From DATFTF01 sp963825175 (lineage in GTDB: Bacteria > Acidobacteriota > Thermoanaerobaculia > UBA5066 > Gp7-AA6), in contig CAWGSA010000004.1 in NCBI GenBank assembly GCA_963825175.1, forward strand, positions 186,001-250,000: DNA of 64,000 nt, read 5' to 3'. The notes beneath the pieces were generated by a model. It was not told the DNA's origin and ran no database searches. It saw nothing but the letters and a program-made list of their open reading frames with translations. A program made the position numbers and the translations under genes. This document shows, in pieces, positions 27,099 to 35,921 of the stretch (position 1 is its first letter; the number at the start of each line of letters is the position of its first letter).

Positions 27099-27114
27099 AC
27101 AATATCCATATTGT
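27099..27114. promoter_or_regulatory. Palindrome abutting the ABC ATPase start codon
   Basis: ACAATAT-CC-ATATTGT, a perfect 7-bp dyad that ends one base before the ATG at 27116. It could be an operator, or an RNA hairpin that hides the start region; there is no ribosome site between it and the ATG. Confidence 0.5.
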
Positions 27115-27115
27115 C

Positions 27116-28370
27116 ATGACGGATCTCGCGGTGCGGGCCGACAGGATCTCCAAGACGTACAAGCTCTACGATTCGCCGGGCGACCGGCTGCGGGAGCTCA
27201 TCCTGCGGCGTCCGCGGCACCGGGACTTCTTCGCGCTCTCGGACATCTCCTTCGAGCTGCCGCGCGGCGGGGCCTTCGGCGTCATCGGCGAGAACGGCGC
27301 GGGCAAGTCGACCCTGCTCAAGATCGTCGCCGGAACGACGCAGCCGAGCGCCGGGAGCCTCGTTCACCGCGGCACCGTGGCGTCGATCCTGGAGCTGGGC
27401 ATGGGCTTCCACCCGGAGTTCACCGGGCGGGAGAACGCGCGCTTGAACGCCGCGCTTCTGGGCTTGGGCGGCGGCGAGATCCGCGCGCGCCTCCCGCGGA
27501 TCCGCGACTTCGCCGAGCTCGGCGACTTCTTCGACCGGCCGGTTCGGACCTACTCGTCGGGAATGGCCCTGCGGCTGGCGTTCGCCGTGGCCACCCACGT
27601 GGACGCCGAGATCCTCATCATCGACGAGGCACTGGCGGTGGGGGACGGGTATTTTCAGAAGAAGTCGATCGACCGGATCACCGAGTTCCACAAGCGGGGC
27701 GGCACGCTCCTGTTCTGCTCCCACGCGCTCTACTACGTGGCCATGCTGTGCGACCGGGCCATCTGGCTGCAGGCAGGGCGCGAGGCGGCCTCCGGCCCGG
27801 CCGTGGCCGTGGTGCGCAAGTACGAGGCCTTCCTGCAGGACAAGGAGCGCCGAGCGTCGGAGGCGGCGCCGGTCTCGCCGGTGACGACGGACGGACGGCG
27901 TCCCGCGCTCCTGACCGACGTCGTGGTGCACGACGGCTCGGGCTATCCGCGGGTCGAGTTCGGAGCGGCCGAGTCTTTTGCCGTCGACGTGGCGTTCGAG
28001 ACCGCCGATCCGGACCTCGCGTTCCACGTCCGCGTCGGCATCGACCGCGAGGACGGCGTGCAGGCCTTCGCCATGGACACGCGCGGGCGCGCCGTGGGCG
28101 CCGATGCGCGGCCGCGGCCGGTACCGCGTGCGGCTACACCTTCCCGAGCTGCCGCTGGCCCAGGGCGAGTTCAAGGTCTACACGTTCTTGACCGACGAGA
28201 AGGCCCTGCACCTCCACGACATGCGTGTCCTGGATCCCGGATTCACCGTCGCCCCGCCCGACTACACCGTGGGCCTGATGCGGCCGCGCCATACCTGGAG
28301 CCTCGTCGAGGTGGTGCAGGAGCGCGACGCCGCGGCGCCGGAACCGGCGGTCACCACGGGCTCGGCTTGA
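27116..28370 (+). CDS. Wzt-type polysaccharide ABC ATPase with C-terminal sugar-binding domain (one frameshift)
   Basis: ATPase domain (about 1-240) with Walker A GENGAGKST, the YSSGMALRLAFA signature and ILIIDEALAVGD Walker B, typical of Wzt/TagH/RfbB. A C-terminal Wzt-like beta-sandwich (VEFGAAESFAVDVAFE ... FHVRVGIDREDG) recognises the glycan to be exported. The frame breaks between about 28105 and 28120 (net +1) and the domain continues as YRVRLHLPELPLAQGEF to TGSA and TGA 28368-28370. It should pair with the permease at 16437. The stop overlaps the TTG start of the next gene. Confidence 0.85.
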
Positions 28371-29544
28371 CCGACCGGGATGGCGCCGTTCTCCTGGTCT
28401 TCGTGCCGGCCGCTTCCGCTCGCGATCTTCCGCTCGACTACGGCCGACGGTTCCAGCGTCTGCGCTGGCGCCGGGCGCTCGAAGCCGGGCCGGTCCTGAC
28501 TCCGGACCCAGGAGCTCCCGCCCGAGAGCATCCTGCGAGGCCATCGCCGGGCGGTGATCGTCCGCGACGACGGCGCGATGCTCCTGCCGCTCGCCGACGG
28601 CTTGCCGTCCGCCGACGGGCCGGCTCACGCCGGTCGAGCCGTTGGGCGCGGCGGACCTCCCGCCGGTGCACACGCTGCGGGAGCTCGAGCTCGCGAGCCG
28701 GTCGTCCGCGATCGCGGCCGCGGCGCCGCACGCCGGCCGATCCAGGGTGCCGGCCGTCGCCGTCGACGTCGAAAGCCTGCCGCCGGGAGACGGTGAGTCG
28801 ATCGGCGACTATGCCCGGCGGCTCTTCGAGGAAGCCGGGTCCGCCGCGTTCGACTCCGGCTTTCGCGCGCTGGTTCTCGACGACCCGTCGGAACACGAGC
28901 GGGTGGAGCTGCTGGGTTTGTTTCCGCCGGAGACGGCGCGGGCCTGCGACGTCGGCTGCGGCGCGGGCGCCGCGGGCCGGGCGCTGCGCCGCCTTCGGCC
29001 TCGAGCGCGCGTCACGGGGATCGAGAGCGACCCCCGCGCGGCGGCTCTGGCGCGGGAGCGCCTCGACCGCGTTCTGGAGGAGGACGCCGCCGCGGCCCTG
29101 GAACGGCTGGGACGGGAAGGGGAGAGCTTCGACGCCTTCCTCTTCGCCGACGTCCTCGAGCATCTGCCCGACCCGATCGCGGTCCTCGCCCTCGCGCGCC
29201 GGATCGCGTCTCCCGGCGCGGTTCTGGTAGCGAGCGTGCCCAACGTCGGGCATCTGTCGTTGGTACGGGACCTGCTGCTCGGGCGCTTCGATCCTCTTCC
29301 CGCGGGGCTGACCGACGCCGGGCATCTGCGATGGTTCGACCGGCGCTTCCTGGCCGAAGCCCTGGAGGAGGCCGGGTGGCGGGTCCGCGGGATCGAGAGC
29401 CTGGCCGGCGCGCCGGCGCCGGATTCGGAGTCGTTCCTGGACCGCTTCGCCGACTGGCCAGGACTGGACCGCGAGAGCCTGACGACATATCAATGGGTGG
29501 CCGTGGCCGGCGTAGAAGAGTGTGAGGCTCCCGGTGCGAGGTAA
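28367..29544 (+). CDS. Class I SAM-dependent methyltransferase with N-terminal extension (two frameshifts)
   Basis: The main block (28642-29544) is a Rossmann methyltransferase: DVGCGAGAAGRALRRL (motif I), GIESDPRAAALAR (acidic loop), DAFLFADVLEHLPDP (motif IV) and a Methyltransf_11/23-like C-terminus. The preceding segment from the TTG at 28367 (TDRDGAVLLVFVPA ... ILRGHRRAVIVRDDGAMLLPL) reads through two net +1 shifts near 28505 and 28630. TTG overlaps the stop of the ATPase (TTGA). It probably methylates a glycan or lipid intermediate; substrate unknown. Confidence 0.75.
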
Positions 29545-29576
29545 TCCGTTGGTTCCTTCGATCCGCGGGCCCATGG

Positions 29577-29610
29577 CGAACGTCGAACGTCGCACTTTGC
29601 ACGTTGCACG
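29577..29610. repeat. Two heptamer repeat pairs before a glycosyltransferase
   Basis: CGAACGT twice (29577-29590) and TTGCACG twice (29597-29610), both of period 7, immediately upstream of ATG 29614. Confidence 0.7.
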
Positions 29611-29613
29611 CTG

Positions 29614-30671
29614 ATGCGCGTCGCCTACCTTCTCGAATCGACGGAGCTGTCGGGCGGAGTCAAGGTCGCGGCCCAGCAGGCCGAGGCGCTCGCGCGCCGC
29701 GGCCATCGGGTCTCGGTCGTCTGCCCCGAGCCGGCCGCGGACTGGCTGTCGCTGTCGCGGGCACGCTTCGAGCGATCCTCGTTTCGAGAGTCGCAGGAGC
29801 TGGCCTCGGCAGAGATCCGGGTGGCCACGTTCTGGACCACGGTCGCTCCGGCTCTGGCCGGCGCGCGGGGCCCGGTCTTTCACCTCTGCCAGGGTTATGA
29901 GGGAGCGTTCTCGTTCTACGCCGACCGGCGGGAGGCGATCGAGCAAGCCTACCGCGCGCCGACCCGCAAGCTCGCGATCACCGCGACCCTCGCGGCGCGG
30001 CTGGACGCGCTCGGATTCGGACCCGCGGAGAACGTGGGGCAGGCCTTCGACGGACGTGGCTTCTTTGCGTCGCCGGAGGAGAGAGCGGCGGAGCCTCCGG
30101 TCGTCCTCGTGGTCGGTCCCTACATCGCCGACGTCAAGGGAATCGCCATCGCGCTGGAAGGTCTTCGCCTGTGGCGCGCGCGGGGCAGGAGCATTTCAGC
30201 TTTGCCGCGTCGCCACGCATCCTCCGGCTCCCGAGGAGCGGGCCTCGGGGCTCGTCGACTGGTATCACCATCGCCTCGATCCGTCGCGGATGCCGTTCGC
30301 CTACCGCGCCGCGGATCTCCTCGTGGGACCCTCCCGGCCGCAGGAGGGCTTCGACCTTCCGGTTCTGGAAGCGCTGGCGTCGGGGCTGCCGTGTCTGCTC
30401 TCGGACACGCCGACCCACCACGAGATCGCCGGCGACGCGGCAGAGTACTTCGCCGACGGAGATGCCGGAGTCGCTGGCCGCCGGGCTGCCGCGGGTCGTC
30501 GGCGCCGAAGCCCGGACCCGCGCCCGCCGGGCCGGCCCGGCGGCGGCGGCGCGCTTCGACGTGGTCGGCGTCGCAGAGCGCCTGGAGGCGGCGTTCACCC
30601 GCGCTCTGAAGGAAGAGCCGGGACGTCCGGCGCAGAAGGGGTCGCCGGTTCCGGAGGAGGCGTCTTCGTGA
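29614..30671 (+). CDS. GT4-family glycosyltransferase (two frameshifts)
   Basis: N-terminal GT-B half MRVAYLLESTELSGGVKVAA..., then after a net +1 shift near 30185 the C-terminal half with the diagnostic EGFDLPVLEALASGLPCLLSD (E-x7-E donor-binding motif) and HHEIAGDAAEYF. A second net +1 shift near 30455 leads to ESLAAGLPRVVGAEARTRAR and a stop at 30669-30671. A retaining transferase acting on nucleotide sugars at the membrane face is expected. The stop overlaps the GTG of the next gene. If the shifts are real the gene is dead; its neighbours are intact. Confidence 0.75.
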
Positions 30672-31720
30672 GCCCCGAGGTCTCGGCGGTCGTGGTCAAT
30701 CACCGCACCGCCGCGGAGGCCGGGGCCTGCGCCGCGTCCCTGCGGGAGGCCTTCGGGCGGGAGGGGATCGCCGGGGAGATCGTGCTGGTCGACTGCGCCT
30801 CGGGCGCGGAGGAGATCGATCGGCTGCGCCGCGCCGAGGCGGACGTCCTGCTCCCGCTGGCGGAGAACCGCGGCTACTCCGGCGGCGCCAACGCCGGACT
30901 GGCGCGGGCCGGAGGCCGATTCCTCGTGGTGTGCAACGCCGACGTCGTGTTCGGTGCCGGGGCGCTCTCCGCGCTCCGGGATGCCGCGGCAGAGGATCGC
31001 GTGGGCGCCGCCGGGCCCGTCTGTTTCTGGGACGCCGGAGGGCGGCTTCGCCTTCCGCCCGGCTTCGCCCCGGGCCTGGCGCGGGACTTTTTCCAGCTCG
31101 CCACGGGCCGGTTCCCGCGCGTCGACCGGCGGCGGTTCCGCGCCTTCGCCCGCGAAACGCTCCGGCTGTGGAGAGAAGGCGGCGACGCGCCGCATCTGAC
31201 GGGGGCGGTTCTGGCGGTTCGCCGCGACGTGTTCGACCGCGTGGGCCGGTTCGACGAGCGCTTTCCGTTCGAGTACGAGGAAAGCGAGTGGGAAGACCGC
31301 GTGCGCGCCATGGGCTATGCGCTCGCGTACGTGCCGCAGGCGAGCGTCCACCACCTCTATGCCCGAAGCGCGGCGAGGAACGAGGAGACGGCGGCGCGGC
31401 GGGCGGCGTCGCGCGACCTCTACCGCCGGCGGCGCTATGGGGCCGCGGGCGCGAGGGTGCTGGCGTGGGCCGCAACGCTCGGGAGACCGGTCGAGGCGCT
31501 CCGATTGGCCGAGCCCCGCCTGGCGCGGCGCCCGGGAACAGGACTCGCGCTCTCGCCCAATCCTTCTCTCATGCCGTTCGTGGGGACGACGCTGGACGAG
31601 GACTTCACGTTGCCCGCCGATGTGCTGCCGTCCCTCGCGCCGGGCCCCCTGTACCTGCGGGTGTTTCGGGAAGCCGACGGCGAGGTGCTCGAGACCTACA
31701 CGTGGGAGAACGCCGCGTGA
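30668..31720 (+). CDS. GT2-family glycosyltransferase (rhamnosyltransferase-like)
   Basis: 350 residues. GT-A fold with SAVVVNHRTA, LPLAENRGYSGGANAGLARA, the acidic VVCNADVVF metal/nucleotide motif, LTGAVLAVRRDVFDRVGRFDERF and FEYEESEWEDRVRAMGY (catalytic acidic region). This pattern is that of WbbL-like rhamnosyl or similar transferases. GTG start overlaps the upstream TGA (GTGA); the end overlaps the next GTG in the same way. Confidence 0.88.
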   Translation: MSPEVSAVVVNHRTAAEAGACAASLREAFGREGIAGEIVLVDCASGAEEIDRLRRAEADVLLPLAENRGYSGGANAGLARAGGRFLVVCNADVVFGAGALSALRDAAAEDRVGAAGPVCFWDAGGRLRLPPGFAPGLARDFFQLATGRFPRVDRRRFRAFARETLRLWREGGDAPHLTGAVLAVRRDVFDRVGRFDERFPFEYEESEWEDRVRAMGYALAYVPQASVHHLYARSAARNEETAARRAASRDLYRRRRYGAAGARVLAWAATLGRPVEALRLAEPRLARRPGTGLALSPNPSLMPFVGTTLDEDFTLPADVLPSLAPGPLYLRVFREADGEVLETYTWENAA

Positions 31721-32667
31721 TCGGCTACCGGGTTCGCCCCGCCACGGAGTCCGACGGGCCCGGCATACGGGCTCTCTTCCAGCAGGCCTATGGCCAGCCG
31801 TGGCCGGAGGAGGAGTGGGCCTGGAAGTTCCGGCGCAATCCCGACGGATGGTTCGGCGTCGTCGCGGAGTCGGACGACGGGCGGATCGTGGGCAACTTTT
31901 CCGGGTGGCCCATGCAGCTGCTCATCGGCGGCGCGCCCCGCCGGATCTATTCCGCCGGCGACGTCGCGACGGCGCCCGCGGCGCGCGGCCTGGCCAAGGG
32001 CCGCAACGTCTACGGGGACATGGCCACGGCCTTCTACGACGCGGTGCGCGACGAAGGAGTTCCCTTCACCATCGGGTTCCCGCACCCGAGGGCGCACGAG
32101 ATCAGCCGCCGCCTGGGCTCGACGCGGGACTTCTTTCCGGTGCGGGAGGTGCGCGTCGACTGCGCCGCGCTGCCGCCACCGCCGGCCGGCGTCGAGGTCG
32201 GCGATTTCGTTCCGGAGAGCTTCGACCGCCTGTGGGACGCGGCGTCGGGGCACCTTCGCGACGCCCCGGTGCGCGACCGCGGCCGCACGAACTGGCGGTT
32301 TCACGCTCGGCCGACCCGCTACTACCGGATGGTCCGGCTGGTCTCGGGATCGGAGGACGCGGCGTGGGCGGCCCTGTCCGTGGTGGGCGAGGAGGCGCTG
32401 GTGGCCGATTTCCTGGGCCGGGACCCGCAGGGCCGGGATCTGCCGCCGCTCTTCGCCGCCTGCGCACGGGAAGCCATGCGCCTCAAGGCGAGCCGACTGA
32501 AGTTCTGGGCCACGCCGGGCGGGCCCGGCCGCAGGTGGATCGAAGAGCTCGGCGGCGAGCAGCGCGACGCCGGCTTCTGGATCGTGGGACGGGTGTTCGA
32601 CGAAGACGCGGCCAGGTCCTATCTCGAGCACGGGCATTTCGTCCCGTCGGTCTTCGACGTGGTCTGA
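31717..32667 (+). CDS. GNAT-family N-acyltransferase
   Basis: 316 residues. N-terminal GNAT fold (YRVRPATESDGPGIRALFQQAYG ... GRIVGNFSGWPMQL ... DVATAPAARGLAKGRNVYGDMATAFY) with an acyl-CoA binding stretch; the second half looks like a repeated, degenerate GNAT domain. In glycan clusters such enzymes acylate amino sugars, which fits the adjacent sugar-deacetylase domain. GTG start at 31717 overlaps the preceding stop. Confidence 0.75.
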   Translation: MIGYRVRPATESDGPGIRALFQQAYGQPWPEEEWAWKFRRNPDGWFGVVAESDDGRIVGNFSGWPMQLLIGGAPRRIYSAGDVATAPAARGLAKGRNVYGDMATAFYDAVRDEGVPFTIGFPHPRAHEISRRLGSTRDFFPVREVRVDCAALPPPPAGVEVGDFVPESFDRLWDAASGHLRDAPVRDRGRTNWRFHARPTRYYRMVRLVSGSEDAAWAALSVVGEEALVADFLGRDPQGRDLPPLFAACAREAMRLKASRLKFWATPGGPGRRWIEELGGEQRDAGFWIVGRVFDEDAARSYLEHGHFVPSVFDVV

Positions 32668-32690
32668 GTGCGGATAAACTGCCGGCGCCC

Positions 32691-34595
32691 GTGAGCGAGC
32701 AACCGGAAGAAGACCAGCTGGTCCCGCACCAGGCGGTTCCCCTGGAGGGGGAGCGGGTGCTGGTCCTCGCGGCCCACCCCGACGACGAGACTCTCGGAGC
32801 GGGCGGCACCCTGGCCCGCAATGCCCTCGAGGCGCAGGCCGTTCGCGTCTGGATCGCCACCGACGGCGAGAAGCAGGAAGGCTCGGAGGAGGACCCCGCC
32901 GCGTACGCCGCCCGCCGGCGGGAGGAGGCGCGGCTCGCGGCCCAGGCCCTGGGCCTGGCCGAGCCCATCTTCGCCGGGATGCCGGACCGGGCCCTCTCCC
33001 GGCAGCCCCGCGAGCTGGCGCAGGAGGTGTCGCGCCAGATCCGCGAGTTCCAGCCGGACCTCGTCCTGGCGCCTTCCCCCGCCGAGATCCACCCCGACCA
33101 CCGCGCCCTGGCGCAAGCGCTCTACGAGGTCGTCTCTGCGTCCCGCCCGGGCGACGCCGACCACGATGTCTTCCGGTTCCTGCGCATCGCCTACTACGAG
33201 CTGACCCAGCCGATCCTGCCCAACGTCCTCGTGGACATCGCCGGGCAGGCGCAGCGCAAGCGCGACGCGCTGGCCCGCTACGGGTCGCAGCAGGCGGTGC
33301 GCGACTACGCCGGCGCGATCGAAGGGCTCAACGCGTACCGGCGGCTCACGCTCGAGGGCACCGGCCCGGTCGAGGCGTTTCGCGTCGTCGGATACGCCGA
33401 GGTCGCGACCCGCTCCCTGGAGCAGTTGTGCCGCTCGATCGGACCCACGATCTTTCCCGGCGGGTCGCGCGGCGTCGTGCCGGTGTCCGTCGTGGTCCGC
33501 ACGCGCAATCGCCCCGCGCTCCTGGCGCAGGCGCTGGAGAGCCTGCGGGCGCAGACCGCCCGGCCGGCCCAGGTCGTCGTGGTCAACGACGGAGGCGCAT
33601 CGGTCGCGCAGGTCGTCGCGCCGCTGCGGGACGCCTTCGAAGTCGTCCTGGAGGAGCGCCCGGAGCGGGAAGGGCGTTCCCGCGCTGCCAACCGCGGGGT
33701 CGAAGCGGCGGGATCCGAGTTGCTGGCGTTCCTGGACGACGACGACCGGTGCTATCCGGATCATCTCGAGCGCCTGGTGGACGCCTACCGCGAGGGGCCC
33801 GAGCCGGTGGTGTACTCCGACGCGGCGACGGTGGTCTACGAGCGCGTGGAGGATGGGTGGCGGGAGAAGCTGCGGACCCTCCAGTACTCCCTCGACTTCG
33901 ATTCCGACTTCCTGCTCCTGGCCAACTACATTCCGCTCCACACCCTCCTCCTGCCCCGAGGCCTCTACGCCAAGGCGGGGGGATTCGACGGCGAGCTCGA
34001 GTACTCCGAGGATTGGGATTTCCTGATCCGGCTTTCGGCCCACACGCCGTTCCGCCATCTTCGGGCGGTCACCTGCGAGTACCGGGTCTTCTCCTCTTCC
34101 CAGGATCCCGCGCACGAGGCGGCCGGGAGCCCGGCCTTCTCGCAGGCCCGGCAACGCATCTACGAGCGGTACGCCGACCGGCGGACGCCGGAAGGGCTCG
34201 GCCGCGTGATCGATCGTCTGCGCGCGCAGATCGCCTACTGGTCCGATCGCGACGGCGTCTCCCAGGGGGAGCTGCGCTACCACCGGGGGAGTCACCGGCG
34301 CCTCCACGCCATGTGGACCAAGAGCGCGGCCGATCTCGGCGCGGCGCGGGCCCGGCTGGCCGACTCGGAGAACTCGCAGCGCGGGCTGGAGACGGAGCGC
34401 AGCCGTCTCCTGGCCGAAAACGAGCTGGTGCACGCCCGGTTGGCGGAGCTCTTCGCGGCCAACGAGCGCATCACGCGGGAGCTGGGCGATACCCACGCCG
34501 AGATCCACCGTTTGAACGGGATTCTTCAGGAGATCTTCGCGTCCCGCACCTGGAAGCTGCACCTGTTTCTCGACCGGATTCGCGGACGCCGTTGA
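32691..34595 (+). CDS. PIG-L deacetylase - GT2 glycosyltransferase fusion
   Basis: 634 residues from GTG 32691. Residues about 20-250: PIG-L/LmbE zinc deacetylase with AAHPDDETLGAGG (metal ligands H-P-D-D) and EIHPDHRALAQA. Residues about 260-530: GT2 domain with VSVVVRTRNRPALLAQAL, VVNDGG, LAFLDDDD (DXD) and YSEDWDFLIRLS. A charged coiled coil follows (about 545-610), then the tail SRTWKLHLFLDRIRGRR, common on surface-glycan transferases. One chain could deacetylate an N-acetyl sugar and extend the glycan. Its stop overlaps the next gene's TTG. Confidence 0.88.
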   Translation: MSEQPEEDQLVPHQAVPLEGERVLVLAAHPDDETLGAGGTLARNALEAQAVRVWIATDGEKQEGSEEDPAAYAARRREEARLAAQALGLAEPIFAGMPDRALSRQPRELAQEVSRQIREFQPDLVLAPSPAEIHPDHRALAQALYEVVSASRPGDADHDVFRFLRIAYYELTQPILPNVLVDIAGQAQRKRDALARYGSQQAVRDYAGAIEGLNAYRRLTLEGTGPVEAFRVVGYAEVATRSLEQLCRSIGPTIFPGGSRGVVPVSVVVRTRNRPALLAQALESLRAQTARPAQVVVVNDGGASVAQVVAPLRDAFEVVLEERPEREGRSRAANRGVEAAGSELLAFLDDDDRCYPDHLERLVDAYREGPEPVVYSDAATVVYERVEDGWREKLRTLQYSLDFDSDFLLLANYIPLHTLLLPRGLYAKAGGFDGELEYSEDWDFLIRLSAHTPFRHLRAVTCEYRVFSSSQDPAHEAAGSPAFSQARQRIYERYADRRTPEGLGRVIDRLRAQIAYWSDRDGVSQGELRYHRGSHRRLHAMWTKSAADLGAARARLADSENSQRGLETERSRLLAENELVHARLAELFAANERITRELGDTHAEIHRLNGILQEIFASRTWKLHLFLDRIRGRR

Positions 34596-35860
34596 GACGC
34601 ATCGTCGTCCTGGCCCCGGAACCGGTCCGGCCGCGCATGGCGGGAATGGGGATCCGCGCGCTCGAGCTGGCCCGCGCCCTTCAGAAGGAATTCGACGTCC
34701 GGCTGCTCGTGGCCAACGATCCGAACGAGGCCGCGGCCGTGGCTCCCGACGTGGCCGCGGCGCGGGCGGCGCCCGGTCAGCTGGCCGCCTGCGCGCAGGG
34801 AGCCGACGCCGCCGTCGTCTCGGGTCACAGCGCGAACTTCTGGTTTCACGAGGTTCCCGGCGTTCCCGTCGCGGTGGACCTGTACGACCCGTTCTTCGTG
34901 GAAAACCTCCACTACGCTCCCGCGCTGGGGGAGCAGACCGCCGCCCACGACCGGGCGACCCTCGACCTGGCCCTGTGCCGCGGCGACTTCTTCCTCTGCG
35001 CCTCCGCGGAGCAGCGCTTGTTCTATTCCGGCGCCCTCTACGCGCGCGGGCGGATCGGCGCCCGCAACTTTCCCTCCGATCCGGCTCTGACTCGCCTGCT
35101 GGCGGTCGTTCCGTTCGGCGTCCCGGCGCAGCCTTCGCTCGGAAATCGCGAGGCCGGACGGCTCGCCCTGGGGATCGACGCGCAGGGCCCTGTGGTGCTC
35201 TTTGGGGGGATCTACGACTGGTACGAGCCGGATCTCCTGCTGGAGGCGTGGCCCGTGATCGTGCGCCGATACCCCGACGCGCGTCTTCTCTTTTTCGAGA
35301 ATCCCAACCCGGAGTCCACGCCCCAGCGGGCCTGTGCCCGGGCCCGCGAGAAAGCGCGCGCGATCGATCCCCAGGGGCGCACGATTCTCTTCTCGGCCTG
35401 GCTTCCATACTCGTCGCGCCCTGACCTCTATGCCGCGTGCGACGTCCTCGTGTCGATCTGCGCGCCGGGGCTCGAGACCGACCTGGCCTTTCGCACGCGC
35501 TTGCTCGACGCGGCGTGGGGCGGCGTCGGCTCGCTGTCGGTCGGCGGAGGGGCGCTGGCGCGGGAGCTCGAGCAGGTCGGGGCGGGACGAACGCTTCCGG
35601 CGTCCTCATCGGCTCTGGCCGACGCCGTGGTCTCGCTCCTGGGCGATGCCGTCGAGCGCGACAGGGTCGCGGAAGCGGCCCGCCGTTTCGCCGCGGCGCG
35701 CGCGTGGCCGTCGGTCACGGCCCCGCTGGCCGCGTGGCTGCGCGAGGCGCGCCAGGACCCCGGTCGCCTTCCCATTGCGCAATCGTCATCAGGATCCTTA
35801 TGGCAGCGGCTCTCCCGAAAACGGAAAAAGCCCAAGTCTTCCAGCGACCACCGCGGCTGA
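34592..35860 (+). CDS. GT-B (GT4-like) glycosyltransferase
   Basis: 422 residues from TTG 34592, which overlaps the previous stop (TTGA). Shows the two Rossmann halves of GT-B enzymes: LRRIVVLAPEPVRPRMAGMGIRALELARAL at the N-terminus, and VVLFGGIYDWYEPDLLLEAW with SSRPDLYAACDVLVSI towards the C-terminus. The usual E-x7-E motif is not obvious, so the activity is less certain than for its neighbours. The C-terminus is very basic (SRKRKKPKSSSDHRG). Confidence 0.75.
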   Translation: MRRIVVLAPEPVRPRMAGMGIRALELARALQKEFDVRLLVANDPNEAAAVAPDVAAARAAPGQLAACAQGADAAVVSGHSANFWFHEVPGVPVAVDLYDPFFVENLHYAPALGEQTAAHDRATLDLALCRGDFFLCASAEQRLFYSGALYARGRIGARNFPSDPALTRLLAVVPFGVPAQPSLGNREAGRLALGIDAQGPVVLFGGIYDWYEPDLLLEAWPVIVRRYPDARLLFFENPNPESTPQRACARAREKARAIDPQGRTILFSAWLPYSSRPDLYAACDVLVSICAPGLETDLAFRTRLLDAAWGGVGSLSVGGGALARELEQVGAGRTLPASSSALADAVVSLLGDAVERDRVAEAARRFAAARAWPSVTAPLAAWLREARQDPGRLPIAQSSSGSLWQRLSRKRKKPKSSSDHRG

Positions 35861-35921
35861 CTCCGTCGACCGTGCGGTTCGGTGGCCCGATACGGGCGCT
35901 TTCGGTTACGCTTCCGGCGCT

